A DNA stretch of 64,000 bases from Staphylococcus cornubiensis (lineage in GTDB: Bacteria; Bacillota; Bacilli; Staphylococcales; Staphylococcaceae). Positions 1 to 9,344 of this stretch are shown piece by piece. The number at the start of each line of letters is the position of its first letter. Position 1 is the stretch's first letter. Position numbers and translations under genes: made by a program. The stretch spans positions 62,001 to 126,000 of the forward strand of contig NZ_FXUZ01000005.1 of NCBI RefSeq assembly GCF_900183575.1, given 5' to 3'. The notes beneath the pieces were generated by a model that did no database searches, had not been told where the DNA came from, and was given only the letters and a program-made list of their open reading frames with translations.

Positions 1-37
1 TGCGGAACTTGATTCGCGTACAGTCTTTGTGATTGCT

Positions 38-169
38 GAACTTGCCCTCGCTTTCCCAGGGGCTCGTCTCAACTAGCCAATGCTTGATTTTACTTTTACA
101 GTAAGGTGGCATTGGCGGATTTTCGACTTCGCCTTATTCCCTCGGGAGTCTCGGGCAGTTCTTGCAATC
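38..169 (-). repeat. Dispersed structured intergenic element, copy A
   Basis: Read on the minus strand, this stretch starts GATTGCAA, then CGAGACTCCCGAGGG, and ends in an arm (38-47) that pairs with 153-161 to close a long stem. Inside is a strong hairpin, GCCAATGC at 77-84 against GCATTGGC. The same GATTGCAA...CGAGACTCC core occurs near 34250 and 49735. It lies directly downstream of cntM, so it may act as an RNA element or a 3' end for the cnt transcript. No convincing gene is visible in 1-310. Confidence 0.6.
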
Positions 170-310
170 TCAAATTTGCATCCAAATCCCATCGAAGTCT
201 AACATCACAGAAAATCAGCAACTGAAATGTCCTCATATTACACATCAGCCAAAATGATGATGCGCTATGTTTGCAATACATCTGATTTTTCTCATAATGT
301 CCATTGTCAT

Positions 311-1606
311 TTATGCACCAGTGTTCAATAATGCGGCGATACTTGCGACATCTTCCTCAAACGACTGGATTTCGAATTGTGATGATAGCGCGTCTTCAGC
401 ATGTGCCTTTTGAAAAGCAGTCAGTTGCGCTTCATAACGCTCAATCAATGTGTCCATCATCGGTGTCGCAATATCCAGCGCCCGTGCCATACCGCGCATC
501 ATTTGTGTTCGGTAATAATCTTCACTTGGCATCCTTGGAATTTGCCAAACCCCTTGTTCATTTTGAAACACTTGCTTAAAAGGCACGGCCGAAAAGTCGA
601 AGTATTTCCCGTTTTCATCAGGTTCTGAAAATGGATCAATCAAAATCCCGGTATAACGCACGTATAATAAATATTCTTGTTCAATTGGCGATAACGTTTC
701 AAATGCTTCAATACGTGCCTCATCCATCGTTTCAGGACGGAGAGGATAATTTTCTTTCACCATAAATTTCAATAAATTCAACGTATCGATATTCAAACGT
801 TTTAATATCGCCATCACTTCTTGCCACATTTGACGCATTTCCGCAATTAAGCGCATCGTAATTGGGCCTTCTGGGAATAATTTATAGACGTAAAATGGGA
901 CGGCCATCCCTTCAAACACAGCTTGTAGTGCATGGGTGTTCATGAATAAAGCGGGATGCACATACAATGAACTGTTACGTGACTCTGCCATTAACGGGTG
1001 TGCAACGACTGTCACTGGGATTTGAACATGAGACATGAGTGTCATCATTTCCCGGGAAAAGTCTGACTGTTCATGTGTCGTTCCTAAATATAGATGTTTC
1101 TTTACGCCTTTAGTCAGTACACAGTGCGGTGTTTCCGGATTCGGCACGCTCGTATCACCTAAATATGTCGAAAATGACACCACTTCAATGTGCGGTTGAT
1201 CCACACTGAATTGTTGTTGCACAATCATATGTGAGCCGAACGTTGGAGAAACAAGGACGACATGTTTGAGACGTTGACGTACGGCGGGTGACAATTGTTG
1301 AATGACTTGGCTATACGCATCCGCTGTACACGCAAGGACTAACACATCATACTCTGGTGCGACCGTTTCATAACTGTCATACACTTGTCCAAGCGACGCG
1401 GTACCTGCTAACGATGCATGCAAGTCATTTTGAACACGCACTTCCAATTGTTGTGCCGTTTGATATGCCGTCCAAAACTGCCGCGCTTTCTCTGTCGCAC
1501 GCCCTCGTCCCACCATATCAACAGCGTGTGACGTATAGCGTTTGAATAATACCGCGAGTTGTACGGCTACAGGGCCCGTCCCGGCAATCAATACAGATTT
1601 TGACAT
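311..1606 (-). CDS. cntM: Staphylopine synthase (opine dehydrogenase) CntM
   Basis: The product matches the staphylococcal opine dehydrogenase that reductively condenses the CntL product with pyruvate, using NADPH, to give the metallophore staphylopine. The N-terminus carries a nucleotide-binding turn, IAGTGPVAVQLA, at about residues 6-17. The protein is 431 residues, close to the about 433 I recall for S. aureus CntM. I chose the ATG at 1606, one base after the cntL stop and preceded by AAGGG, over an in-frame start 24 codons upstream inside cntL. It is the last of three tightly packed genes. No CntABCDFE transporter gene is seen in the remaining 310 bases. Confidence 0.93.
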   Translation of the reverse strand: MSKSVLIAGTGPVAVQLAVLFKRYTSHAVDMVGRGRATEKARQFWTAYQTAQQLEVRVQNDLHASLAGTASLGQVYDSYETVAPEYDVLVLACTADAYSQVIQQLSPAVRQRLKHVVLVSPTFGSHMIVQQQFSVDQPHIEVVSFSTYLGDTSVPNPETPHCVLTKGVKKHLYLGTTHEQSDFSREMMTLMSHVQIPVTVVAHPLMAESRNSSLYVHPALFMNTHALQAVFEGMAVPFYVYKLFPEGPITMRLIAEMRQMWQEVMAILKRLNIDTLNLLKFMVKENYPLRPETMDEARIEAFETLSPIEQEYLLYVRYTGILIDPFSEPDENGKYFDFSAVPFKQVFQNEQGVWQIPRMPSEDYYRTQMMRGMARALDIATPMMDTLIERYEAQLTAFQKAHAEDALSSQFEIQSFEEDVASIAALLNTGA

Positions 1607-1607
1607 A

Positions 1608-2426
1608 TTATGCACGCCCTTCTGATCTTTTTTGGTAAAGTGCAATATCAAAAATTTGATCAGGACGCGTAATATCATCCACGCATGTCCATTGTTGTGG
1701 ATGTGTCTCTTGTTTCGGATAATTGAAAATTGACTTCAAGCCATCTCCGTAGCGCATTGACACGACAATATCGTGGTCTGTTAAATCATACAGTTCTGCT
1801 AAAATGTCATACTTCATTTCAACTGTCGAACTGAAAATCACGTGCGTCACTTCACTGATATCTTCTAGTTCTGAAACGGTTTTTTGATGTATTTCGATGG
1901 GTGCATCTGGCGCTAAAATGTTAATCACTTGTTGGCCATAACGTACCGCTTCTTCATCAATATCAATGCCAATGACGCGCGCCCCTGTTTCTTGAGCAAT
2001 TTGAACAAGGGTCATCGGATACGCACCTGAACCGACGAGAAGCACCGTATCTTCTGGTGTAATCTCGAACTGGCCAAACTCCTCTGAAATACAATGCTCG
2101 ATATTATCAAAGTATCCCGTCGAACCGAGCTCTCCGTGAATCAAACGACGTGCACGTGTCGATTCCATCAATTTCACACAACGCGCGGTAATATCTGCTA
2201 ATGGCTTAATGAGCGGTTGCTGTTCAGAAGTAGATGTACGCCAATGTTCGTATTGTTGTGTCGGCTGATCATCAAGAATGTAGCCACTGTATTCATCAAT
2301 TAACTGTTCTAAGTCATCCAGTGCACGCTCACCTTCCTGAACAGTGTTATATAAATGCTCAAACTGTTGTTGATAATGCTTCAAACGTGTTTCAAATTCG
2401 TTCGTATTTTGTTGCATTTTAATCAT
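1608..2426 (-). CDS. cntL: Nicotianamine synthase-like aminobutanoyltransferase CntL
   Basis: A 272-residue homologue of CntL, which moves the aminobutyrate group of S-adenosylmethionine onto D-histidine, the second step of staphylopine synthesis. A SAM-binding Rossmann core is visible around residues 125-155 (VLLVGSGAYPMTLVQIA, then IGIDIDEEAV). An AGGAG Shine-Dalgarno precedes the ATG. It lies 9 bases after cntK and 1 base before cntM, so the three genes form one translationally compact unit. Confidence 0.93.
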   Translation of the reverse strand: MIKMQQNTNEFETRLKHYQQQFEHLYNTVQEGERALDDLEQLIDEYSGYILDDQPTQQYEHWRTSTSEQQPLIKPLADITARCVKLMESTRARRLIHGELGSTGYFDNIEHCISEEFGQFEITPEDTVLLVGSGAYPMTLVQIAQETGARVIGIDIDEEAVRYGQQVINILAPDAPIEIHQKTVSELEDISEVTHVIFSSTVEMKYDILAELYDLTDHDIVVSMRYGDGLKSIFNYPKQETHPQQWTCVDDITRPDQIFDIALYQKRSEGRA

Positions 2427-2435
2427 CTCGAGCTC

Positions 2436-3245
2436 CTATTCTATGTATGCCATACCTGTGGCCACTGTTGAAACTTGTCCTTTAATCGCAATCGAATAGC
2501 CTGATTCCGTTCGATCGACAATCACAGACAATGCGCCTCCAGGTTGTACAATTTCTTTTTCTACATGGTCTAACTGCTGTCGATAAGCTTCATAAATGCC
2601 TACAGATCCTGTCCCAGAGCCACAACTTTGCTCCCAAATCATGCTGTCGACTTGCGGAACATAGATCAGAGGATATAAACGTTGGTGCAGCGTATCATAG
2701 AGCATCATGCCCACTGCTGTCAGATGTTCAGGCCATTGTTGCGCTCTTACAAACGCCTCAACAGATGTTGCCAGTTTGTCTGACCATACAGTAATCGGAC
2801 AGACAAAATGTTGGTATGTATCATATTGAATTTCTAAACCTTCAAACAGCACATCATCAATCGTATAATGTTTCTCTTCAATATTGTGCGGTTCTGGTAA
2901 AGTCGTTTCGTACTGATTGTGTTCCGCATCTACCGCACACGCAACAGGTTCATCCAACCCTGACACTTGCAAATGAAAAGAGGGCTCAGAAAGTAATTTT
3001 CTGTCCTTTAAATAACGGATAAATGACAGCGTACCATTGCCACAAAATTCTTGTCCGCTCATGACAAGTTGATGTGGAATGTCGCCTTCATCATCAACAA
3101 TAAAGCCCACTTGTTCACATCCTACATGCGACGTTTGCATCAGTTGTTGTGCAATCCGTGCATAATCTGCAGGATCGTGTTGTGAGTCGACTAATACGGT
3201 CATATTTCCAGATGGATTAAATTTTGAAAAATGCACAATTTCCAA
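2436..3245 (-). CDS. cntK: Histidine racemase CntK
   Basis: A diaminopimelate-epimerase-fold racemase that makes D-histidine for staphylopine. Its two catalytic cysteines lie in SGQEFCGNGTLS and WEQSCGSGTGS. I chose a TTG start at 3245, preceded by AAAGGAG 11 bases upstream, giving 269 residues that open with VHFSKFNPSGNM as in the S. aureus protein. The longer reading frame to 3344 would run through the promoter and lacks a ribosome-binding site. It is the first gene of cntKLM, directly behind the Fur-type operator. Confidence 0.9.
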   Translation of the reverse strand: MEIVHFSKFNPSGNMTVLVDSQHDPADYARIAQQLMQTSHVGCEQVGFIVDDEGDIPHQLVMSGQEFCGNGTLSFIRYLKDRKLLSEPSFHLQVSGLDEPVACAVDAEHNQYETTLPEPHNIEEKHYTIDDVLFEGLEIQYDTYQHFVCPITVWSDKLATSVEAFVRAQQWPEHLTAVGMMLYDTLHQRLYPLIYVPQVDSMIWEQSCGSGTGSVGIYEAYRQQLDHVEKEIVQPGGALSVIVDRTESGYSIAIKGQVSTVATGMAYIE

Positions 3246-3312
3246 TGTTATTCCATCTCCTTTAAAAATAAATATTAATTTTTGCAAATCGTAATCATAA
3301 CGATTTAAAAAT

Positions 3313-3359
3313 ATCCTACCCTCTAATTTTTGAATTGTCAACAATGATAATCATTATCA
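3313..3359 (-). promoter_or_regulatory. cntK promoter with Fur-type operator
   Basis: On the minus strand TTGACA (3336-3341) and TAGGAT (3313-3318) are 17 bp apart. Just upstream of the -35 lies the palindrome TGATAATCATTATCA (3345-3359), the 7-1-7 core of a Fur box. In S. aureus the cnt operon is known to respond to Fur and Zur. This arrangement predicts induction under metal starvation. Confidence 0.85.
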
Positions 3360-3493
3360 ACTTTATGATTCTCTCTTTTTTAGCTACAGTTATCTTATTT
3401 CATTAATTTTTATTATTTTCTTTTTCTTTAACGTTTTTCTTTTATTTAAAAATGACACGCCTAAAGCACTCGTCTAAATACTTTTTTGTCGTA

Positions 3494-3530
3494 TAAAAAA
3501 ACAGACACTGTCACATTTACAGCATCTGTC
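3494..3530 (-). terminator. Intrinsic terminator of the VOC gene
   Basis: On the minus strand an 11-bp stem with two G-U pairs (ACAG...CTGT arms) is followed by seven T's. It ends transcription from the VOC gene before the cnt promoter. Confidence 0.8.
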
Positions 3531-3546
3531 TCTAAAATTTTCCTAT

Positions 3547-3933
3547 TTATATGTTTTCGATAATTTGAATCAAGTTACCACATGTATCATCAAATACCGC
3601 TAATTTTACTTCTCCCATCATCGTTGGTGCTTGTGTAAACGTAATACCTTTCTCAGTTAATGCTTGATAGGTTGCCTCAAGATCATCTACACCAAACATT
3701 GTCGCTGGAATACCACTATCAAATAGACGCGTTTGATAATCTTGTGCAATCGGATTTTGATTCGGTTCGAGTACAATTTCAACAGGATTGTCTGAATCGT
3801 GTTCAACGACTGTTAACCATCGTGCCGCACCTAAATCAATATCATGTTTTAATTCAAACCCAAGTTGTGTCGTATAAAACTGTTTCGCTTTTTCTTGATC
3901 ATCTACAAATAAACTTGTCGCAATAATTTTCAC
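3547..3933 (-). CDS. VOC-superfamily (glyoxalase/bleomycin-resistance-like) protein
   Basis: A 128-residue single-domain protein with the beta-alpha-beta-beta-beta repeats of the vicinal oxygen chelate fold. It opens with ATSLFVDDQEKAKQFY and GFELKHD and closes with LAVFDDTCGNLIQI, where the final acidic or polar metal-ligand positions are expected. Substrate and function are unknown. Members range from glyoxalases to antibiotic-binding proteins. It is monocistronic with its own terminator. Confidence 0.85.
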   Translation of the reverse strand: MKIIATSLFVDDQEKAKQFYTTQLGFELKHDIDLGAARWLTVVEHDSDNPVEIVLEPNQNPIAQDYQTRLFDSGIPATMFGVDDLEATYQALTEKGITFTQAPTMMGEVKLAVFDDTCGNLIQIIENI

Positions 3934-4018
3934 TACCTTCGCCTCTCTTTAAAGTGATGGTTATTTTATTCATTCACATGCACGCTAACTTATTCCCTCG
4001 ATATACAAACGTCACTCA

Positions 4019-4052
4019 TAAAAAATGGCGCATCCTTTCATAGATACGCCAT
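4019..4052 (-). terminator. Intrinsic terminator of the lipoprotein gene
   Basis: Minus-strand hairpin with a 10-bp stem (ATGGCGTATC against GATGCGCCAT) followed by six T's, just after the lipoprotein stop codon. Confidence 0.85.
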
Positions 4053-4061
4053 GATCTTATA

Positions 4062-4787
4062 TTAGTTTGTAATTTGAATTTTATTCGCAATCGTTGTCAA
4101 CGCTGGGTCATTTTGATGTGCTTGATACAAACTTTGTGCGTTCATTTCTTTACCCGTTGTTAACAGTTTTTGATAATCGACCAATGCACCTTGCGTTCCA
4201 CCGACAAATACTTTGTTTTCATTCACACCGATAATTGTCGCAAAGTTCCCTTTTGCCGGCATCACAGTATAAAACTTCATTCCTTGAGGTGCATTCGGTA
4301 TATCTTGCATACGTTTTAATGTTAATTGGTTGATCTGTCTTGTCGAAGTCATACCCGGACCTTGATATTCATACACACCTTTCATAATTTCAGACTGTGT
4401 GATACTGTAATGATCGATGTCACTGCCGAAAAATGCCAATGCAATTTTAGACTTTTCGCCTGCATTTTGTTGTGGCTGAGACGGTTGCGTGTTGACAGTA
4501 GCTTGATTTCCACTATTTTGATTTTGCGCATGATTGTTTTGGGCCTGTTGCTGACCGTTCATCTCATCTTTGTTGTTATTTGTATCTGCTGCTTGCTCCG
4601 ACTGATTCTCTTTCTCTGTAGTTGCTTTTTCTTTCTGATCTTTTTCTGATTTTTTGTCTTTTTGATCCGCTGTTTTTTCTGTCTTGTTGTTTTGAGTCGA
4701 TGCTTGTTCTTCTTTTTGAGAATCTTTGTCACCGCATCCAGCTAACAAAAGCAATAAGGCAAAAAGTGTAAAAGCTAATCTTTTCAT
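4062..4787 (-). CDS. Staphylococcal lipoprotein with long charged linker, function unknown
   Basis: This 241-residue protein has a type II signal peptide ending in the lipobox LLAGC, so the mature N-terminal cysteine is expected to be lipidated at the outer face of the membrane. Next comes a low-complexity K/E/Q/N-rich linker of about 90 residues that probably spans the wall. A compact C-terminal domain of about 125 residues follows (from KIALAFFGSD). The ATG at 4787 is preceded by GAGGTG. I do not recognise the C-terminal domain well enough to name it. Confidence 0.85.
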   Translation of the reverse strand: MKRLAFTLFALLLLLAGCGDKDSQKEEQASTQNNKTEKTADQKDKKSEKDQKEKATTEKENQSEQAADTNNNKDEMNGQQQAQNNHAQNQNSGNQATVNTQPSQPQQNAGEKSKIALAFFGSDIDHYSITQSEIMKGVYEYQGPGMTSTRQINQLTLKRMQDIPNAPQGMKFYTVMPAKGNFATIIGVNENKVFVGGTQGALVDYQKLLTTGKEMNAQSLYQAHQNDPALTTIANKIQITN

Positions 4788-4902
4788 GTTCAACACCTCA
4801 CTTGTGTATGTTTAGTACTATCTACTTATAAATATATCAAATAAATTTATATATACAATAGGACTGAAGTATGAGCAGCACATTTTTTATAACATTGCTC
4901 AT

Positions 4903-4942
4903 AAAAAAAGATAAGGACTGGGAAAACTTAATCTCCCAGTCC
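4903..4942 (-). terminator. Intrinsic terminator of the LPXTG gene
   Basis: Minus-strand stem GGACTGGGA/TCCCAGTCC followed by a run of seven T's, 30 bases after the surface-protein stop codon. Confidence 0.9.
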
Positions 4943-4972
4943 ATTGCCTTATTGATATGAAAATATTTGTGA

Positions 4973-7063
4973 TTAAGACTGGCGACGACGTCTAAACCAT
5001 AACAATGCCGCACCAGAAGCAAGCATCAATACTGACCATAACGATACTTGCGTCATAGAACCAGTACTTGGCAATTGCGCTCTTGTTGTTGTATTTGTTT
5101 CTTTTGCCATTTTTACTGTCGTTGGTTTCACTACTTTTTCTTGTGCCACAACTTTATTAACATCTGCCATACGTTCTGTTGCACCATTCCATTGCAACAT
5201 CAATGTAGGCATGTCTTTTGCCTCTTGGCTTTGCATCATTTGTATTAATGGCAAGCGATTTTTGTAATGAACCATTTCTGCATTTCCACCCATGTTTGTA
5301 ACATCTGCTGAAGGCATAGATGTATCCAGGACGTCACTGTCGTCTGATTGTGCCACCGGGCCAGGTAATGTCACATCTTCTACTGGCATAGAAGTGTCAG
5401 TCACAGATGGCTTGACTTCCGTGTTCATTTCAGTCGTTTTCTGAACATCTTCCGTCGCTTTAGTATCTACAGTCGATTTTGTGTCTGTCTCAGCTTTTTC
5501 AGCAACCGGTGTTGTCTCAGCATTAACATCAGCTTTTTCAACAACTGGCGCTGCATCTGCCTTTACTTCATCCATTTCTTCAGTAGGTGCTGCATCTGCT
5601 TCATCAGTCAATTCTGTATCTGGCTCTAGATTGTCCGTTGCATCAAAAATCATTGGACGTAGAATTTCTGCTTTCAACTTTGCTTTTTGTTCCTCTGTGA
5701 GTGGTCCATACAAATATTCTTTTTCTGGCGCTTGATCCTTTTTATCAGCCGGATTGATACCCATTGTCGTTTCAGCTAACACTTTGCTTGTATGTGGATC
5801 GACAACTTTAAACGTCAAAGCTTCTCCGTTTAACAATTGCATCTCTGTTTTTTTCAAATCAAACGTAAAGTAACCCGCTTCATCTGCTTGTAACGTTGGG
5901 AAACTACGGTGTTCTCCAAGATTTGAATCAATTTGAATCAGTGCGTTGCCATATTGCGTGCGACCTTCAATCTTTTTCGTACCTTCTACAAGCACTTGAT
6001 GCTCACCACGTGCTTCAGTGTGTAAAACATCACCTAATATCGGTTGTACTTCAATTTCATGCGCAACATCATCTAATACTTCAATTGCAGGACTCTCACC
6101 TAATTGATAGATTGTTTTAGCATCCGCCACACGTTCAAATGGTTCTGTTTGCACATTAAATACAACAGGTCCGACCGCGTCATTGGCATCATCTGATTTG
6201 AATGTCAATGTCACGAGATCTCCTAATTGTAATGGATAAGACTTATCAAAATGGCGGTTCAAATCAAATTCAAAAAAGCCCTTATCATTAATGTGACGCC
6301 AAATGCCATCATAGCGCTCTTGCCATTGTGCATCATTTAATGTTTCAAGCTTTTCTGGCTTATCTCCCAAGTGCACATGTTCGTTGTTAATCGCTAATGC
6401 AACTTTACCTTTTACTGAAGTATGACCTTTAATCACACCTGAACCTTCCAATACAGGCTCAATCCACACTTGATGCTGATGTTCCATAGGTTCCAAACGC
6501 TTTTCTGGAATCTCATAGGCATTTTCATAACGTGGTGTTGTCACAGAAGTCGTGATGCTTTCTTCATCTTCTAATCCATCTAATGCATCAAGATTTTCTG
6601 CTCCGTCACTTTCCAATTCTTCTTCATCAAACTCTTCTAAGTTTAATGGCGCAGTTGCTTCAACATCTACTTTTTGATTGTAAACGATTTTACGACCTTT
6701 TAAGTCATATGTAAATTTACCTTCATCATCTGACACGACTTCTTCAAAATCTTCATCCAATGATACGATATCTTTATTATCGATTTTAATAGAAATGGCT
6801 TTGTTAGGTTGTGTATATCCAGAAACATGCGTATCTCCTGGGCGCACTTCATCAAGCTGAATTGCTGACGCTTGTTGAGGTGCAACAGATTCTGATACTG
6901 CTTCTTTTTCTTCTGGCACAACATTTTGAGCTTCTGTTTGTACTTCCGTCTCTGTATTTTCAGATGCTTCTGCCGTCCCATTTGAAACAACAAAAATCAT
7001 TGCCGCTGCTGTTGAAACCAAGCCCACTTTTAATTTTCTTAATTTATAATTTTCTTTTAACAT
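4973..7063 (-). CDS. LPXTG-anchored surface protein with Ig-like modules
   Basis: A 696-residue cell-wall protein. The N-terminus is a YSIRK-type signal peptide (YKLRKLKVGLVS, cleavage near AEA-SEN). The C-terminus is a sortase A signal: LPSTG at about residues 664-668, a hydrophobic stretch, then RRRR. In between I see three Ig-like modules, each opening with a G-x-T-x4-A-type strand and closing with GKFTYDL, GFFEFDL or GYFTFDL. An acidic, alanine-rich stalk follows, with two DTSMP...DVT repeats. I chose the second of two adjacent ATGs because of its spacing from GTGAGG. The ligand is unknown. A SaeR box upstream predicts control as a virulence factor. Confidence 0.9.
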   Translation of the reverse strand: MLKENYKLRKLKVGLVSTAAAMIFVVSNGTAEASENTETEVQTEAQNVVPEEKEAVSESVAPQQASAIQLDEVRPGDTHVSGYTQPNKAISIKIDNKDIVSLDEDFEEVVSDDEGKFTYDLKGRKIVYNQKVDVEATAPLNLEEFDEEELESDGAENLDALDGLEDEESITTSVTTPRYENAYEIPEKRLEPMEHQHQVWIEPVLEGSGVIKGHTSVKGKVALAINNEHVHLGDKPEKLETLNDAQWQERYDGIWRHINDKGFFEFDLNRHFDKSYPLQLGDLVTLTFKSDDANDAVGPVVFNVQTEPFERVADAKTIYQLGESPAIEVLDDVAHEIEVQPILGDVLHTEARGEHQVLVEGTKKIEGRTQYGNALIQIDSNLGEHRSFPTLQADEAGYFTFDLKKTEMQLLNGEALTFKVVDPHTSKVLAETTMGINPADKKDQAPEKEYLYGPLTEEQKAKLKAEILRPMIFDATDNLEPDTELTDEADAAPTEEMDEVKADAAPVVEKADVNAETTPVAEKAETDTKSTVDTKATEDVQKTTEMNTEVKPSVTDTSMPVEDVTLPGPVAQSDDSDVLDTSMPSADVTNMGGNAEMVHYKNRLPLIQMMQSQEAKDMPTLMLQWNGATERMADVNKVVAQEKVVKPTTVKMAKETNTTTRAQLPSTGSMTQVSLWSVLMLASGAALLWFRRRRQS

Positions 7064-7129
7064 CATTAACCTCACTCACAATAATATTCAACACTAATTT
7101 AATTTAATACATTAAAGGAACAAATGATA

Positions 7130-7145
7130 TTAACTGAATATTAAC
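7130..7145 (-). promoter_or_regulatory. SaeR binding site upstream of the LPXTG gene
   Basis: On the minus strand the sequence is GTTAA-TATTCA-GTTAA, an exact match to the published SaeR consensus GTTAA-N6-GTTAA. It lies 67 bp upstream of the start codon. An AT-rich promoter region lies between, but no -10 stands out. Confidence 0.75.
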
Positions 7146-7316
7146 TAGAAATTAAATTTATTCCCTATCCAGTTTATAGGTTTTTGAGCATAGTATTTTA
7201 CGAGACAAATTTCCCCTTCATAATTAAAACAGGCGTAGCACATTTCTCTTTGAATGCACCGCTTTGAACAGATACAATCATCATAGAGACAAATTAACGA
7301 AAGTAGGCGATGCGTG

Positions 7317-7889
7317 ATGTATTTATTAGAATTACAACAATATGACACACGGCAAGTCGTAGGTATTTTCAAAACGGAAGAAGAAGTGAAATCATGGTTA
7401 GAGGCAGTGGAGGGGATGAAATTACATACAGAAGCAGTAGAAGAAACCCAGTTTGAGACGTATTATCTAGAATATGCGGAATTGCCCGATTATCAAGAGG
7501 TGCACTGGCAAAACAGTCAATACATTTTAAGTCGGTATTCATTCTCGCCTGATGAAGGAGACATTATTGCGGTTTACAGTCCTGTCGCAGTCCTTTCTGA
7601 TACAACAGGCCTCGTATCGGGTCAAACGAAAGTCGGTGCCTACAGCATTCCAAACGAAGAAGCACATGATTACATTACCGCATTCAATGAAATGAAAGCC
7701 TTTTTGCACAGTCACTTTAAAAAAACACATCAAGATGTCGCGATAGTCGGTGAAAGTTCTGAAGACGGCGCATATTTAATGGTCGATGGGCGCTTCATTT
7801 GTCATGTCGAAGGTGCATTAGTCGATCAATGGCGAGAAAAATCTTCAACCGAAGCATTTCTCAAAGCAAGCCCACTGCTTTCACTATAA
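7317..7889 (+). CDS. Conserved hypothetical protein
   Basis: A 190-residue soluble protein opening YLLELQQYDTRQVVGIF, with no signal peptide or membrane segment. The ATG at 7317 follows a GTG that could also start it, and a weak AGG lies upstream. It is rich in acidic and aromatic residues. I recognise no catalytic motif. It is transcribed alone, with its own terminator, divergently from the LPXTG gene. Confidence 0.75.
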   Translation: MYLLELQQYDTRQVVGIFKTEEEVKSWLEAVEGMKLHTEAVEETQFETYYLEYAELPDYQEVHWQNSQYILSRYSFSPDEGDIIAVYSPVAVLSDTTGLVSGQTKVGAYSIPNEEAHDYITAFNEMKAFLHSHFKKTHQDVAIVGESSEDGAYLMVDGRFICHVEGALVDQWREKSSTEAFLKASPLLSL

Positions 7890-7931
7890 ACAAAAGTATG
7901 GCCCTCATGCTTCAAAATTCATCGAACACAA

Positions 7932-7966
7932 AACCATTGCCTTGGATGAGAGACAATGGTTTTTTT
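7932..7966 (+). terminator. Intrinsic terminator
   Basis: Stem AACCATTG/CAATGGTT with a T-run after the plus-strand gene at 7317. Its position just before the stop of the convergent permease gene suggests it separates the two. Confidence 0.8.
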
Positions 7967-7972
7967 ATGTGT

Positions 7973-8857
7973 TTAGTGCTGGTAACGTTTTGATACGTCT
8001 TTTTTCCTTAATGCCAAATAAGCACCAAAACAAGCTAAAGCAATCCCTAAAACTAAACTGATACTCAACTTGGACTCACCTAATAATACACTGGCAAGCC
8101 CACCTATAGCTGGAAACATTGCCACCATATAACTACTCTCCGAAGCGCCGATATTTTTAATCAATTTCAAATAAAATAACCACGCAAGAAATGATGCTAA
8201 TACCGATAAATAGAGCAGGCCTATCCAAAAATTCACATCTGTAGGAACAGTATACTGTTGACCTCGGATTAATGTATAAAACAGTAAAAATAGAACCGCT
8301 CCCAACATGCCCAACGTATTTGCAAGAACTGGGTGCGTCCCTCTGTTACTATTGAACACCGACAAGACATCCCCTACAGAAGTGATGATTGTTCCAAAGA
8401 TTGCCATCACTATACCCATAATGAACGCGCTGGACAAATGGTTCAAATCAGGATACAAAATGATAATGACGCTGAGAATCCCTAAAAACCCGCCGATATA
8501 AATTTTAGGAGCGATAGACTTTTTATATACAATGCTGATGAGAACAGGCGTCAAAATAGACTTCATTGAAAAAATGAGCGTCACAATAGCTGCTGTACTA
8601 TAAAACGTCCCGTAATAGAGCAACAAATAACTCACAGTAAAATTGCAAAGACCGAAACCTATCACTGTTAACCCATTCACATTATTTAATGTAACACGTT
8701 GACGTAGCAACCATAGCAACACACCAAATAAAACTAATGCAATCACAGAGCGATAAAGGAGTGCCACTTCTAAGCTAACACTTTCCCCTTGTATTTTAAT
8801 CGCTATAAAATTAAGACCCCAAATCAACATACAAAAAATATACATCGCAGCATTCAT
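7973..8857 (-). CDS. EamA/DMT-superfamily permease
   Basis: A 294-residue integral membrane protein with about ten predicted transmembrane helices in two repeats of five, as in drug/metabolite transporters. It opens with FCMLIWGLNFIAIK, the usual helix-1 motif, and ends with a basic tail. GGAGTG precedes the ATG. Substrates in this family cannot be read from sequence; amino-acid or drug export is typical. Confidence 0.88.
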   Translation of the reverse strand: MNAAMYIFCMLIWGLNFIAIKIQGESVSLEVALLYRSVIALVLFGVLLWLLRQRVTLNNVNGLTVIGFGLCNFTVSYLLLYYGTFYSTAAIVTLIFSMKSILTPVLISIVYKKSIAPKIYIGGFLGILSVIIILYPDLNHLSSAFIMGIVMAIFGTIITSVGDVLSVFNSNRGTHPVLANTLGMLGAVLFLLFYTLIRGQQYTVPTDVNFWIGLLYLSVLASFLAWLFYLKLIKNIGASESSYMVAMFPAIGGLASVLLGESKLSISLVLGIALACFGAYLALRKKDVSKRYQH

Positions 8858-8927
8858 CGTCCCACTCCTATATTTCTTTAATCCATTTCATGAGGTACTT
8901 CGATTTGGTAAGGTTAAATTTCTAACT

Positions 8928-9344
8928 TCACTTAACAAGCCCAGTCAATTCACTAATAAATGACTGAAAAGCACGTTGGGTGACATTCAGTTTAACCGCT
9001 ACCCCTGCGTCTGTACCCATATTGGCGTATAGCATGCCCGAATCATAGTGCACATAAAGTACCATTTCGTCGTCCTCAAGCTGTATTACAGTTAAATAAA
9101 GATCTGGTTCTAAAAATGTAATGTCTGTCATACCCGTTTTAAACTCAAATTGCTGCAGTTGCTGCATATCACTTTCAAATAGCGCTAAATCTGTAGAAAC
9201 ACTTTGATTGTCGAACGTACTTTTCACTTTAAAATTAAATATTTTGTCACTTTCACCCTCTACTACTGATTCCAAATTAAACGTTACTGCAACACGATTA
9301 TATTTAAAAGCTTGATCCCTTAATGTGATCTCATATGTATTCAA
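8928..9344 (-). CDS. Conserved hypothetical protein
   Basis: A 138-residue cytosolic protein that appears to start at TTG (9344) behind AAGGA. It looks like an all-beta fold, judging from alternating hydrophobic patterns such as VAVTFNLES and MVLYVHYDS. No known motif stands out. It borders the accessory block at 9.3-15.8 kb. Confidence 0.65.
   Translation of the reverse strand: MNTYEITLRDQAFKYNRVAVTFNLESVVEGESDKIFNFKVKSTFDNQSVSTDLALFESDMQQLQQFEFKTGMTDITFLEPDLYLTVIQLEDDEMVLYVHYDSGMLYANMGTDAGVAVKLNVTQRAFQSFISELTGLVK

Noticed and set aside
6700-6993. Long alternative frames inside the LPXTG gene and inside other large genes on either strand
   Set aside because: They lack ribosome-binding sites, have low-complexity composition and are fully explained as shadows of the real genes.
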